From Puffinus mauretanicus (Eukaryota > Chordata > Aves > Procellariiformes > Procellariidae): 64,000 nt of DNA. Within the stretch, counting starts at the first letter, position 1, and each line of letters starts with the position of its first letter. The translations under genes and the position numbers were made by a program. Of the stretch, positions 48,484-61,735 are shown piece by piece. Under the pieces are notes generated by a model. That model was not told the DNA's origin, made no database searches, and saw nothing but the letters and a program-made list of their open reading frames with translations. Where the stretch lies: contig JAJKFH010001094.1 of the NCBI GenBank assembly GCA_023333565.1, positions 1-64,000 on the forward strand. The letters run 5' to 3'.

Positions 48484-50802
48484 AGCTAGGCCAGGGATGG
48501 CGGCATTATTGTCAGGGGGCTGTGTCTGTACATTGTTTTATTCTTTGCTTGAAACAGGAATGTTGTTTCTTTCACTGCTTCTCCTCCTTTCGACCCCCTG
48601 GGCTCCCGCTGTGTACCTCAGTCAGGTGCCTCTGGCCGTGTCCCCACTTGTTTCCATAGTGTGCCGAGCATCTCGGGGATGTCCTGCCTTTACCTGCCCT
48701 TCCCTGAAGAGACAAGGGCTGAGCCCAGCCCTAATGTCCCCTCTCTGTTACCAGCTCCCAGCTATGGTTACTGCCCCAGGCGCCGTCCGTGCAGGATGAG
48801 GGTGGGATGGAAAGACCAGTTGTGGTGGGAGTACACTAATAACAATATAATTTAAATCACTATTCATTTGTTCCAAGAGAAATTATTTCACCAGTGTGTG
48901 TCCCGTCAGCTTCCCCAGCGTCCTGTCTTGGCCTTACCAGGTCTCAGAAACGAACACCTAGCTATGAGTCTCTTCTCTGAAACCTTCCATAACAGGTTTT
49001 TAGATCCTCACACTTCTGAGAAAAGTATGTGGAAGCAGTAATATTTCATCAGCCAGGGCATGGGAGCCTTGATGTTTGTAGATAAAAAGCCAGTTGCAAC
49101 TCTCCTCAAAAGGCTGGGCTGCGTTAGATGAGTAGGCCTGTGCAGCCAAAGAGAACTGTGCTGTGGAGATGGAGGAAAATAGGTACGTTTCATTATTCAT
49201 CATGCAAGGCAGTGCGTCCCAATTACTGCTGCCCTGATTTAGGGATGATGCACATTCTATGCCAGGAATTATGCGGTGAAGGGGCAGATGCTGTTCACTG
49301 GCATTTAACAGGTTGGCTTTTTTTCTCAAAGCAATCTTCTAAAAATACTGAATGTGCAATGTTTTTCCAACACCACTTAATTAGATCCAAAATAGAGCTC
49401 TTAATGCATTTCCTTGAGGCCATAATTCTTTCCATGCTCCCTGCTGCTTGTGAGCCCCAAAGAGAGAGAAGAGCCAACTTAAACCACTACCACCAGCTAG
49501 TATGAACAAGCTGCAATGACTGTGGTGGGCCTGATCAGCAACTGAAAGGCATGAGCTAACTGGGAGAGGAGTTGCCTCCATTTCCTTGAGCAGTACTTCA
49601 CAAAAGCAAAGAGCACTGGCCCATTCCCATATGTGGTTTGCTCCTTCTTCCTGTTGGGATTGCTGCAAGATCCCATAGGTTGCTACCTGAATGTTTAAGT
49701 TTACTCTTTTACATTTAAACATTTAAGAGTAAACGTTCAAGTTTATTCTTTTATTAGAAACTGACGTGATATCCAATCCTACTGAAGTCGGTGAGAGTTT
49801 TTCTATTTATTTAGTTCAATGAAGTGTCCAGGGAGGTCACGTGGTGCTACAAGCCCCACTTCCCCCAATCCTAGGTCTCACAACATAGAACATAATCGAT
49901 GAAAATATAGAAAAATGGCTTTCAGACCTCACTGAAATAAGCTGTTGAAGGCAGGTCTCATCTTTATCTTGAATTTTTGTCTGTTAATGCAACAAATCAA
50001 TCTGAACTGCTTTCTTGCTCATTACAGAACAATAGGGAAATGTGCACTGAGAGGAACTGAGCTCCCATAGGTATCCTTTAAAATATATGAAGTGTTCACA
50101 TACTACAGTGGTGAGCCTACTAAAAACATTCAGGTTGATAAAGCAGGAATACACTGAGAAAATATGAATTCCATTTCTCATGTAAAATTTCTTCTTTGGT
50201 TTAAGTGCTTGAAAATTGCAGCTATGCCTGCATTTACTGAGCAAGGCCCTATACAGTTCAGCATGTAATTCAGGTATATGGAAAGCAATTTATTGCTTAT
50301 GAGTCCTTCTGCATGCCTAAACAATGCCTAAGCCCCAAATGAATCCTGATACAAGTCATCTGTTATTTGGTCAAACAATTTGATAGATTTGCCTAGTTTG
50401 TTAAAACAACCATAGAGACTTGTGCTTTAAATTGTGAACAAATGTCATAAAGGAGCAAATACAGGAACATGGCACTCTGCGAATTAATTTCTCAAGTCTC
50501 TGTGCTGAATAGAAGTCACCATATCTCAGCAAGATCCTTATGAATTTCCCTAATAAAATGGGTACAGTGCTCCGCTGGAAACATTTTTAAGCAGCTAAGG
50601 TTTATGTCCTTATGCTTTTTACCTCTGCATACACTCAGTTAAGAGAACACATAAAAGCTGCAGGCTTCTGAAAGTCCACAAGTCATGAATGCAAGAACAT
50701 ATTTTTAACAATAAATGAATGGCGAATGGAAAACTTACATACCAACTGATGAAAACCAAAAAGAACAAATGGTACTTTTCTGAGTTCATGAGTGGAAATT
50801 TC
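48484..50802. other. Region upstream of UNC79, no gene recognised
   Basis: Flank of the CpG island returning to AT-rich sequence. Open frames here (for example 49128-49505 plus, 125 codons) overlap frames on the other strand and resemble no known family. A hairpin-plus-direct-repeat lies at 49690-49753. If BTBD7 shares the promoter, this would be its first intron. Confidence 0.6.
49690..49753. repeat. Direct repeat containing a hairpin
   Basis: AATGTTTAAGTTTACTCTTT recurs 42 bp on as AACGTTCAAGTTTATTCTTT. Between them GTTTACTCTT (49699-49708) is the inverse of AAGAGTAAAC (49725-49734). AT-rich; no known role. Confidence 0.75.
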
Positions 50803-52510
50803 ACAGAATCATAGAATCACTGATGTTGGAAGGAACCTCTGGAGCTTGTCTGCTCCAAGTTCCCTGCTCAAAGCAAGATCAACTAGAGCAGATTGCTCGG
50901 GGCCATGTCCAGTCAGGTTTTGAATATGCGAGGGTGGAGACCCCACAATCTCTCTAAGCAACCTGTTCCAAGGTTATCCTCACAGTAAAAAAGTTTTTTC
51001 TTAAGTTTAAGTGGAATTTCCCGTATTTCAGTTTGTGCCCATGGCCTCTGGTCCTGTCACTGAACGCCACTGAGAAAAGTCTGGCTCCACCTTCTTACTC
51101 CCTCCCCTCAGGTATTTATACACATTGACAAGACTCCCCGCAAGCCTTTTCTCGTTGAGGCTAAACAATCCCAGCTCTCTCAACCTCTCCTCACATGACA
51201 GATGCTCTGGTCTCTTCATCATCTAGCCCTTCCCTTGACTCACTCCAGTATGTCTGTGTCTTTCTTGTACTAGCGAGCCCAGAACGAGACACAGCACTCC
51301 AAACGGAGCGGGGGTAGAGGGGAATAATCACCTCCCTTGACGAGCTGGCCATGCTCTTCCTAATGCAGCCCAGGATCCTGTTGGCCTTCTTGCTACAAAG
51401 GCTCATTGCTGACTCATGGTCAACTTGGTGCCTACTAGGACCCCTAGGTCCTTCTCTGCAGAGCTGCTTTCCAGCTGATCAGCCCCTAGCCTGTACTGGT
51501 GCCCAAGTTATTCCTCCCGAGGAGCAGGACGTGAATTTTCACCTGCTAAACTTCATGAGACTCCTATTGGCCCATTTCTCCAACCTCTCAAGATCCATCT
51601 GAATGGCAGCACAACCATCTGGTGTATCCACCACTCCTCCCAGTTTTGTACCATCTGCATATTTGCAGAGGGTGTCCCATCATCCGGGTCACTGACAAAG
51701 ACGTGAAACAGTACTGGCCCCAGTATTGACCCCTGCAGTACAGCATTAGTGGCTGGTTTCCAGCTGGACTTTATGCCACTGATCACAACCCTTTGAGCCT
51801 AGCAGTTAGTTTGGCCAGTTTTCAGTTCACATCATTGTCAACTTATCTAGTCCATACTTCATCAGTTTGTTAATGCCGATGTTAGGGGAGACAGTGATGG
51901 AAGTCTTGCTGAAGTAAAGATAAACATCTACTGCTCTCCCCTCATCCACCAAGTTAGTCAGTTTGTCGTAGAAGGCTATCAGGTTGTTCAGGCATGTTTT
52001 TCCCTTTGTAAATCCGCACTGACTACTCCCATCACCTTCTTGTCCTTATTGTGTTTGGAACTGGTTTCCAGGATTATTTGCTCCATCATCTTCCCAGGGA
52101 TCAAGGTGAGGCTGACCGGCCTATAGTTTCCTGGATCGTCCTGCTTGTACTTCTTGAAAATAGGAGTGACATTTGCTTTCGTCTGTTTGCCAGGACTGTC
52201 TCCCGGTTGCCTTGGCCTTTTAAAGATAATCAAAAGCAGCCTTACAATGACATTGGCCAACTCCATCAGCACTTGTGTGTGCATCCTATCATGTCCCATG
52301 GACTTGTGTATGTCTGGTTTTTTAAATGTTGCCTACCTGATCGTCCTCTACTGACAGGTAAGTCTTCCTTGTTCCAGAATCTCCCACTGGCCTTAGAGGC
52401 CTGGGATTCCTGAAGGCAGGTCCTACCAGCAAAGGCCAAAGTAAAGAAGACATTGAGTACTTCAGCCTTTTTCACGTCCTTCATCAGCAGATGCTTTGTG
52501 CTGGTTTTTA
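50803..52510 (-). mobile_element. CR1 LINE, 5'-truncated, inactivated ORF2
   Basis: The low-coordinate edge carries the CR1 3' terminal repeat in antisense (ACAGAATCATAGAATCAC), then a full 3' UTR. The minus strand then reads CR1 reverse-transcriptase pieces: QGSILGPVLFHVF near 51700 and DDPGNYRPVSLTLIPGKMME near 52120. CR1 elements copy themselves through an ORF2 endonuclease/reverse transcriptase. Here the frame is broken by stops and shifts, the 5' end of ORF2 is missing, and the catalytic YADD-type site reads YADG. About 1.7 kb, the youngest-looking element in the window. Confidence 0.9.
51553..52299 (-). pseudogene. CR1 ORF2 reverse transcriptase remnant
   Basis: Two open fragments (minus-strand 52299-51988 and 51786-51553) carry conserved RT blocks in the correct order but in separated frames. 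The palm-domain motif expected as (F/Y)ADDTKL reads YADGTKL at about 51650-51675 in another frame, so the second catalytic Asp is lost. Not functional. Confidence 0.85.
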
Positions 52511-54190
52511 ATTAAACTTTTTCTGCCATAACAGTGTGAATTGCAATTACAACATAATTCAAGAATAAATTAATAAAATACACTGTAAGAAGAAAAGAAG
52601 TTGTCCAGAGCTGAATTCACTATTTATGTGACTGCTGTCACTTTGAATTACATTTTCAAGTATTCAGCTCTGAACAGAGACACAAAAGCTAGTATTGTTC
52701 ATTTGTTTTTAATCTTCAAGCATTAACAAATCTACTTTTAGAAAGGTAATCCTTTCTGAAAAATACAAAATCCTAAGGTCTCCTACCTTGAATCATGTAC
52801 AGAAAATTTCTTTAATTGTTCACAAATTAAAATGAATGTGTGCTTATATAAAAAAGAAATCTGTCTATGTATCTGTTTACAGGTATATATGCACAGAGAT
52901 ATTCACTGTTACCAACTCTTGATACATTCTCACAGTGTTTTCCTTAAAGGAAAACAGCTTCCACAGTCACGTAATTACATGAATCTGTATTTGAATTTTA
53001 AAGAAAAGTTAGTTCTTGCCTGACACATTCAGAGACTCGAATGCAATATAAGCAATGTTTGAAACAAATGAGAGGCAAGGACCTAAATGCTTTGTAAGTT
53101 TTATAAAAAAAACCACAAATAAAAACAGCCAACTTTCAATTTAATTTATTTTAAGCCAATGTCTCGATTTTTTGAAACTTGCTCAGGAGCTTATCATTAA
53201 CTGCATTGTGATAGGGATATTAAACCCCACAGTAGAGATGGAAGAATGCTTGGAATGTCTCAAACTCTTACTTTAATTACTACAGGCCTATCTGAATTGA
53301 ACGCTCTGCCATGATATAAAGGAGGCAAGGGAGAGTGGAGTCTGACTGATGAGCCATGGTAATCCCAGTAAGAAAAGCCAAACATAACAAGTCAACTGGA
53401 GCAGCGGCAGGAGCGGGCGAGCTTCTCTGGCACTCAGGACTTTTCAACCACATGGTGCTCTTTGGGTATCTACCGCTACCCCCAGGCTAACCTAACCCAG
53501 ATGCAAGGTGCTTGGTACGGGGCTGGAGCCCCTGAACAGGACCTACATAGAGACTGATCTCCTCCCCGTCAGATTCAAACAGCAGATAGAGTCCCTCAGA
53601 CATGTGCATTTGACAGCAATAGTTAGACCCCATTAAATTTAATTTGTCCCTAAATCTTTGCTCTCTATAAGCATTAATCCTCATGAATGATGATCAAATA
53701 GATAATCACTTGAGGAAAATGTCTATCTGGGATTAAACTGAACCACTAGGCTCAACTCAGATGCGCTACAGTATGTGTCCTGGTTGACACAGGATGATTT
53801 CTGGAGCTGTTCCTCAGGGCTCAGACGTGTGGGTTAACTGGCATCAGCTAAGAAACAGTGAACAGGAAAGGCATCTCTTCTTGCTCACAGAAAATCATGT
53901 CTATGCACAAAAGTAACACAATATTACTGACAGCTTGTATAGTCTTGTGCTGATAGTCTGCAGGAAAATAATTTCTTCCAAGGAGAAGAATATCCAGTCT
54001 GTGCTGAGACTTAAAAATGCAAGGAAAACTTCCTATCTTGCCTTCGGTGTTACTAGGACACAGCAGTATGTACAGAAAAAAAAACAACCAGACTTCCTGC
54101 TGTGGGAGGACAGGAATGTAGCTGTTCTGAGGAGGAAGGTGTAAGGTACAGTAGGATAGAAATTAGGATAGGATAAAAATTAGAATAAGG
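52511..54190. other. Intergenic or intronic sequence, nothing recognised
   Basis: AT-rich noncoding sequence between the CR1 element and the AATAG microsatellite. All open frames are under about 90 codons and lack recognisable motifs. Confidence 0.6.
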
Positions 54191-54194
54191 TAGA

Positions 54195-54250
54195 GAATAG
54201 AATAGAATAGAATAGAATAGAATAGAATAGAATAGAATAGAATAGAATAA
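54195..54250. repeat. (AATAG)n pentanucleotide microsatellite
   Basis: About eleven uninterrupted AATAG units, preceded by a degenerate zone of GATAG/AATTAG-like units from about 54150. Likely length-polymorphic. Confidence 0.95.
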
Positions 54251-55457
54251 TAGATGTTGGCAGTCATGGAGAAGTGATCGTGATGTGATCAGAAGCTTGG
54301 CTGAAGCCACCAACCCATATTAGTTATGCCATCTGGCATGTGACAAATGCATTTCAGTCATCACAGGCTTGGGTTGATTTAAAGTGAGAGACTGAGCAGT
54401 GAAGAGGTCTGGGTTTCAATGCTAGTACTGTGATCCCAACAGAGTAGCCAGCTTGTGATGTTAATATTTGTTCTTTCCCTCCCCAATTTAGAATAATTAA
54501 GACTTCAGGAAAAAAAAACCATTAGGAAATACAGTGGTTATTTGGTTGTAATTTTCTTCTTATTCTGACAATTACTTCAATTAACTCTTATTAGAGTTAA
54601 CTCTGTTAACTTTATTATTACATTTGTCAGTATCTGTCACTGTAAAAAAGATCTCTGATAAGTGCCCTCAATTTCTCTCCTAGAGTAATCTCGTTAGCCT
54701 CTAAGTGAACAAAATACTTAATTTGTTGCCATAGCAGTGGAGTTTTGAGAAATAAATGGTGACCTACATAGAGAACTAGCACAAACCTGATGAGCATGTA
54801 CTGGGACTGTTATAAAATCAGAGATTGACTAGCTCTAAGCAGCACAGTATTTGTGACAGCTACCATGCCATGTTTGTGAAAATTAACATCACCCTGGCTG
54901 AATTAGATCTCCCCCCAATAACTTGAATGTTTTGTAACCTTGAATCTCAGACTTCTGCAGAATTGTCTATACCAACTACCTACATGGCTAAAGTAAAAGT
55001 ACATTGTAGTGTTAGTAATGCTTTAGGAGTTAGAATGACAAGGGTCAAAAAACTGCCTTCTTAAACGTATCGTGGCCCAAAGGCTAAGACATGAACATAA
55101 AAGACAAGAAACCCAGAGCATAATTTTTACTTCTGTTCCTATGGAAGGACAGGCTTCAGCCACTTACCCTTAGGCATGTATGTGTTACCTGTGCTACTAC
55201 CTGTAGCCAGCTTAAAGCCAGCTTTGGCACATCTGCAAGAAATGCAAACCATTGTTGTAGATATATGATCAGAAACACAGCAGGGAACCTTCCTCCAACA
55301 CTGTTTCCACCTGCTCCTAACCTGCTGCCTGATCTTGGGCAGGCACTTCATGTTTGGTACTCCCCATCTGTTGAATTACAGGAGGGTGGCTCTTGCCTCT
55401 CCTTGCAAAGGGCTCCGCTGATGTCCGCACGCAAAGCTCAGCACCTCTCGGGGAGAC

Positions 55458-55493
55458 CTGAGCTAGCAGGGAGCCCTGATCTAGCAGGGAGCC
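55458..55493. repeat. 2 x 18-bp tandem duplication
   Basis: CTGAGCTAGCAGGGAGCC is followed directly by CTGATCTAGCAGGGAGCC, one mismatch. A small local duplication in a GC-richer patch. Confidence 0.85.
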
Positions 55494-56767
55494 GCGGCAC
55501 TGTGGTACTCATCGGGCTGCAAGTAGGGTTGTTGCTGCTGAAATGCAGACCTCGCTAACCATTTTGACCAAATGGCTGCAGGAGCTGCAGGAAGCCTGAG
55601 GAAAAACCAGCTGGTGGAGCTGGAGCCCCGGGCACCACCGTCTGCATTTATCAGCCCAGCCCTGGCTGAACTCTGGCTGGTTTAGTTCAGAAAATAAAAA
55701 CCCTTACACTTGGTAAAGCTTATTAGCTCACTCATACCACACTAACAGCGATGTGTCTGCAATGACCTGGCTTCTCTCCTTTTCGTCTTGTTTTCTGTGC
55801 ACCATATTCCCGAGAGCTTCCAGTCTCAGGGTTAAAGATCCATTTGCAATCCATCAGTAAAGAGGGCTAATGAAAACAGCAGTATTTTAAAACACCTGTA
55901 AAATTCAATCCATATTACTTTTAGGAAGAAATGCTTCAAGTGGACTGGAAATCTGAAAAAAAAAATTATGAAAAATACTTAATTTTAAATAGTCCTTTAG
56001 GTAAGTAGTTTCTAGAAATTATCCCTGCTTCAATATAAACATCCCTAAATATCTATATTGCCAGATATTAAACACCAGATTACTTTTTTACCGCATTTCA
56101 TCTAGTGCAATTCTCAGTGCTTCACTCACATACTCCGAGTATGCATTGTAAATAATCTTATTATTCATTGCCATAATTTAAGAGGACAAGTACAATGACT
56201 GAAATGTCATATCTTACTGATTTATTTAGTTATTACTAGGTGAGAGATGGATGACAAAATCAGATGCAGGACAAGCAGGCACACTGAAATTTTCAAAACC
56301 ATTTTTTACAAAAGATTCTGCAAAATAGCCTTATTGATTTCAGCGGATGCACTCACGGTGTGCAGGAGCAGAGTTTCACAGACTATTTGCCCAGCTACAT
56401 TTCAGTTACTGGCATGGTTTTTTCTCTGGATACCAGGAACGTAGGTGCCTATCCAAAACTCATCAATACCTGTGGGAAACTTTCCACATACTTAACTGGG
56501 CTTTCAGATCAGGCTGTTCAATTCAGTGACAAAGCTATAGTTTTTTGGAAAAAATAAACCAATACCACTGTCTTTAAATAATCAGGGTGCCTCTGTTCTC
56601 ACTCTGAAAACTTCAGTTGTGGTTAAAAGATGAAGGGAACTCAGACAATTTATTTGAAAATCATACTTTAGAAGCACAGCGAGAATGTACACTTTTACAC
56701 ATTCACAGCCCTACTTTCAGAATCTGTTTTGATATTAGACATTACAAATTACTTGATGGAATATTCT

Positions 56768-56804
56768 ACTAATACTTAAGCATCACAACTAATACTTAAG
56801 CATC
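56768..56804. repeat. Tandem duplication, 20-bp period
   Basis: ACTAATACTTAAGCATC occurs twice with a 20-bp period. Identity is perfect over 17 bp. Confidence 0.85.
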
Positions 56805-59800
56805 CAAAAGGTTAATATTCTGTATTTTTTTGTGAGACAGACACGAAATCATTAGAAGTGTCATAATAACACATATAACATGGCATAACAAGTATTATTT
56901 ATTGTATTTATTTCCAATATATTCTAGACTTCAAAGTATTTATCATAGCATTCATTACAAATAGCAACTATGGGAAAATCTCTCAAATGTCACAAATTTT
57001 AATCTAAAAATGGAAAATAAATTGAAGTATCTGACAATCATGACCTGCAGAAACACATTTATTCTGGTGGAAAAGTAGATTAGGTGGGGGAACACATCAA
57101 AAGAACACATGTAAAGGTTAAAGATAAACTTTCAAGAAAATAATCTTAAACTCTCAGAGTTTTTGTCTGAGATGAGTATAAATGAAAGTACTATAAAAAT
57201 ATTTTTTTCTGTATTTCCTCCCATTTATTTAGTTTAAAGTTTTGATGGTACCTGATGACAGATTCAGACTGGTTCATGCAGACTGCAGCAGAAGATGGAA
57301 GAGTAGATCTACCACTATTTTGCATCTCTACATCATTTTATATCTGGCTCCCGTTTTACAATACCTGCAAAAGCTTTCTGACCTGGGACCTGTCCCACGG
57401 GACTGATGATAGCGTGTGAATTGGGACTTCAGTTTGCCATATTCTCTATCTGGATTTTTTTTTTCATACGGAAGCAATGTGACATACATAAAACCTGAAT
57501 TCATGGTTCAATCATTTTGTTTTAAACCGGACCTCAAGGCCCTGTGTTCTCCCTTTCAAGAGAGTCCAAGTTAGGAGTATTACAGCTTATTGCAGCCTCC
57601 AGATCTTAATTTTGAAGGGATGTTTTCTATTTCTTTTTACAGCTTGAAAGGTGGCACAGGAACCATCCAGCCGGTCCAAGAACTGCCAGTGAAAATGCTG
57701 AGAATCCAATGATTGTCTCCTAAATTAAAGGAAATAAGGTTAAATAATAAAGCTAAACAAACTGGAATGCTCCCAGGGTAAGCAGTCTATTGCCAACCAA
57801 ACTGTGTGATATTATTGAACTTCTGCAGCTATAATCCCAGAAACATGACAGATTCTAAAGGAAAAATTATCCACAGAGGATTATTTTACATGTTTGGACT
57901 AGAAGCACTAGTAATCCACAGCAGTTGGAAAAAAAATTATCTTACTCCATGCCATGCACAGACACATTTAGAAGCATAAAAGACACATTAAAAGAGATGG
58001 CAAATTTCTTATTTTCCTATAGAGTCAGTACATGTTGTGCCTATTTCTTGAGCTTTTTATGAATAAAATCTTTATAGAAACAGTATTATTTGCTTAATAG
58101 TTAGAGTAGTGCAGCTCACCACTAATCATATACAAGAACTTTGGGTATCTGACTAACACTGGGAGTTGATATAATAGGGGAGAGAGTTGCTGCTAAAAAT
58201 TTAGTTATGTGTCTTCTATAATCACGTATTAGAGTAGTTGTGCTGGAGGGTATAATCGAAGCCCATTAAAAGGGCACTCCACAGAATAGGAATTTGTGAC
58301 GCATGTCTCTATAGCATGCTGTGAGAGCATTCCCTTCCTTTCGGGAACAAATTTGCCATCTAGGAGGTAGGAGGAGAAGAACTTCTGCAAGGAGTGGAGG
58401 GGAGTTCCTGGGGAGAGCTGGCTTCTAGCTGGGGTGAAGAAAACCTATATTGTCTATATGGGAAAGAATAGCAAGAGGAAGCTCTTCCTGAAAAGATTGG
58501 GACTCACACCCAAGCTGTGGGTGAGGAGAGGAAAAATGAGTGCACAAAGACAGAACTCACCACCAGTCCCACTTTTTCCTCGGGTGGGGAGCTGCGGATG
58601 CAGCGGCTGCTCCAACCAGCAGACCTGAAGCGGAAAAGTCGGGATCCATGGTGCATTATAAGACGCATTGTTTTATCCCAGTGAGGGGAGAGCACGGCTG
58701 GGGTATCCTGACCAGCCAGTAACTACTGCTGCGAGGAGTTTCCCAGTCCTTTGCTGTTTTCTATTGCTCAAAGCCTGCAGGATGCTGAATTCTTTTCAAT
58801 GAAGGCAAGGAGTCCTTCTGCTTGACAGTCAAGTCCCTTCATTTTTAAGTTGGGTGCAAGAAGCACCAACACAAACCAAAATACACAGGGTAGCTGCTGT
58901 CCTTGGGTCAGCACCAGCAGGAGTGTGTATATGTGCCTGCTGTCTGGGAAAGGAGCACCTTGGGATGATGCAGCCACCTCCCACCGGCTCACGGGGTGAT
59001 GCTGCTGAGCCCAGCAGATGGGAGGAGTCTGTCTCTGCTGATGATGCTGTGAGGCAAAATGGAGAAAACTGTCTGTCCTCCCATCTACTAGAGCCTTAAC
59101 AGTCTTTTTTCCCTATATTCATACGCATTTGCCTCTCCACACAAACTATTTGCACCCCCAATTACACACTCTCTGAAATTCCCATTTGCCCACACTTGCA
59201 GTTCACTTACCACCTTTGTCCACAAAATGATCTGACCAGTGAATGACCAGTACCTCAAATAAAACACTTCCCTACACCCCACTGCAGAGAATATCTCCTT
59301 CCTCCACATCCTACCCAAAACGTCGCTAATCCAGGTGTACAACGAAGCTGTGAAGCAGCCTGCTGGGAGAGCAGCCATCCACAGCAGGGACAGAGGATCA
59401 GGTAAGGACAAGCCACCTGCCCAGGTCCAGCATCAAAGCAGAATGTGTGACAGGGTAACAGGCAAAGGAAGAAAAATGTTACCAGCATTACTGGTAGGAG
59501 ATTATTTAAGAAGGGAAGTAGCTGGGCAGGCGCAGAGAGGGATGTGTCCACTCCTCCGCACGCAGAGCTGGATGGATGCTGGAGAGTTACGGTGCTGTAG
59601 TGCTAAGCCCAAGCTTCAGAGCTATTAGCCCAGGACCAGCACCATGCTAATTTAGCAACTCAACTTGCAGACTGGAGCTGGTTTATATCACCAATAGCAA
59701 TCAGACATCCGGCAATCGTTTTATTCATTTCTTCTGTGCTTTCTCCTGCCTTTAATTACCAAAACCCTGAAGCAGACAACTATGGCATCCTTCTCTAGGC

Positions 59801-61634
59801 TTCTCATCAGAGTACATCCTCCAAGCTCACTTCCAAGACAGCCTGCAATGTGGTGGTGGTGGTGAGAGCCTCAGCTTTGAGGTTTTTTGACAATGTGCAG
59901 AATATGTTAACAAGGTGTGAAGAGCAAAGAGTTAGCAGTCTACACAAAAAACAACAGTGGATCAGTGATTAAACAGCCATGTCTGGCATATATTTTACCA
60001 GTTCTCCGGTTTTGTTTTCTCGGTGAATTTACTTGCTCAATTTTATGGAGGAAGAGACAAGTTTTTTTTCCTGTCAATCCTCTTCGTTCACTAAATATCC
60101 TACCTGGATGTAACAAATACAGAATTTGTCCAGAAATAAATATGTTTGAGATGCGTTTAAAGCCACTAGAGAGCAAAAGACTGTTTTGCATTCATCAGCT
60201 GTGGCAATAGCAGCTAAACATGCAATAGATAACCCTACGCAACCAAACTTCCTGAGACAGACCCTCTAACACCAAGAGATTGTCCTAGATATATGATATA
60301 TGATATTTTAAGATAACAGTTTTCAGATTCTTCTATTTATTTTCAGGTAATTAGCTTTTGGATGTCGTGCTTTCTACATGAACTTTATTTTTCTCTACAG
60401 TTGTGAAGAATTAGAAACTTCATAAAGTTATACTGAGATTCTCCTTTCATCTTCTGACTATCTCCTGCGCAGATCTCACTAGCATTAGTTCCTGTATTAA
60501 AATGAAATCAAACACTGTCCTACAACAGCAACAGTGGCTCTCGTTAATCTTACCATGCTTGGCAATTATTTTTCAGCTTTCTGCATGTTCACTAGAAAAT
60601 GAGACATAATCTTATTTTTCTGGCAAACCTTCCAGCTACTCAGCTGTAAAGTCCAAACCAATCTTCCCCATTGCCATAGCCCTCTGCTCACAGTAGTGCT
60701 GCACCCTGGCATTTACCGCCAGTCTAGGTATTTTTACATAGCAGTGAACGGTATTTGTCAAACTCCCCCCAAAAAGGCTCAGCTGTTATTGGCTCAGCAC
60801 TGGCCTTTTTGCTCCTCACTCTATGTCTTTTAATACCCATATACTAAGATGGGGATGCTCAGCCTGCTCCAGCCTCACCTATACTTGCATTTCCAGCCCT
60901 CCAGACACTACTTATATGCCGCTTCTGAACACTAGGAGTTTTCTCACATTAAATTTAGATTTGAAAACCCTTTTGCTGTTCCTAGGTTTGTTATTGGTCC
61001 CTTCAGGGTGGCAGGAGGACTTCAAAGCTCTCCTGGCACAATTCATCCAGCAGCTTTCTTCTCTGCTACCTTAAAAATACATTCTCTATTTTCCCTAACA
61101 TTTCTGATCCCACAGGACGGTTCCTTGCTCTTTCTCTCTTTCAGAGCTCTGCTTTTAAGGGTGTTTGCTCTTTAGACTGCTACCACTGGAATCATTTAAT
61201 TGTGAGTTACTGAGGTGCCTTCTTATACATTCATTAGCTAGTACCATTTCCTCACATCTTAGCTGAGAGGGCAGATTCTCTAGCCACTGCTACAGTGATA
61301 CAGGTTGTAACATCCCCATCAGTGCCAGAGCAAAGCACTTTCAATTAACGCACGCAGTGACAGCACCGACCCTCTGATGTTCTAGTTCATTGTCTCCCTC
61401 ATCTGCTCCTGGAGGAAAATTGTACGTAACAGTGTAAGGCTGTTTGAGCAGTTTTATTTTAGCATGAGACCGCTCATTTATTTTATTTAAAAAGTTGAAG
61501 TGGGTGTGCAGGAAGTTAACGCTGGTCCATACTTTCCGTGGTACTCGGTTTCAGAGGAAACCATGCCTGCGGCACAAAGAATTTTTAACCCTCCTTGTAC
61601 ATTGAAATTGAAATCTTTATTTTAAAGAGAATGG

Positions 61635-61735
61635 AAGGGTCACTATTGCTTACAGTCAGGAAATTATGACACAGAAAGATCAACTAGATTCTCCAAGCCT
61701 GCATGAGAACGCCATGCAAGAGCCAGAAAAGGCAG
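61635..61735 (-). mobile_element. Possible MIR-like SINE remnant
   Basis: Plus-strand pieces GAAATTATGACACAGAAAGA, GATTCTCCAAGCCTGCATG and AAGAGCCAGAAAAGGCAG follow the order of the antisense MIR core (..GGAAACTGAGGCACAGAG.., ..TTGCCCAAGG.., ..GCAGAGCC..). Weak match. Confidence 0.3.

Noticed and set aside
47819..48484. 221-codon open frame on the plus strand in the CpG island
   Set aside because: Pro/Gly/Arg/Ala-rich translation expected from any GC-rich sequence. Frames are open on both strands, and it overlaps the UNC79 start exon and promoter.
49128..49505. 125-codon plus-strand open frame
   Set aside because: No recognisable family and overlapping open frames on the opposite strand; most likely chance.
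52051..52413. 120-codon plus-strand open frame
   Set aside because: Antisense of the CR1 reverse transcriptase remnant.
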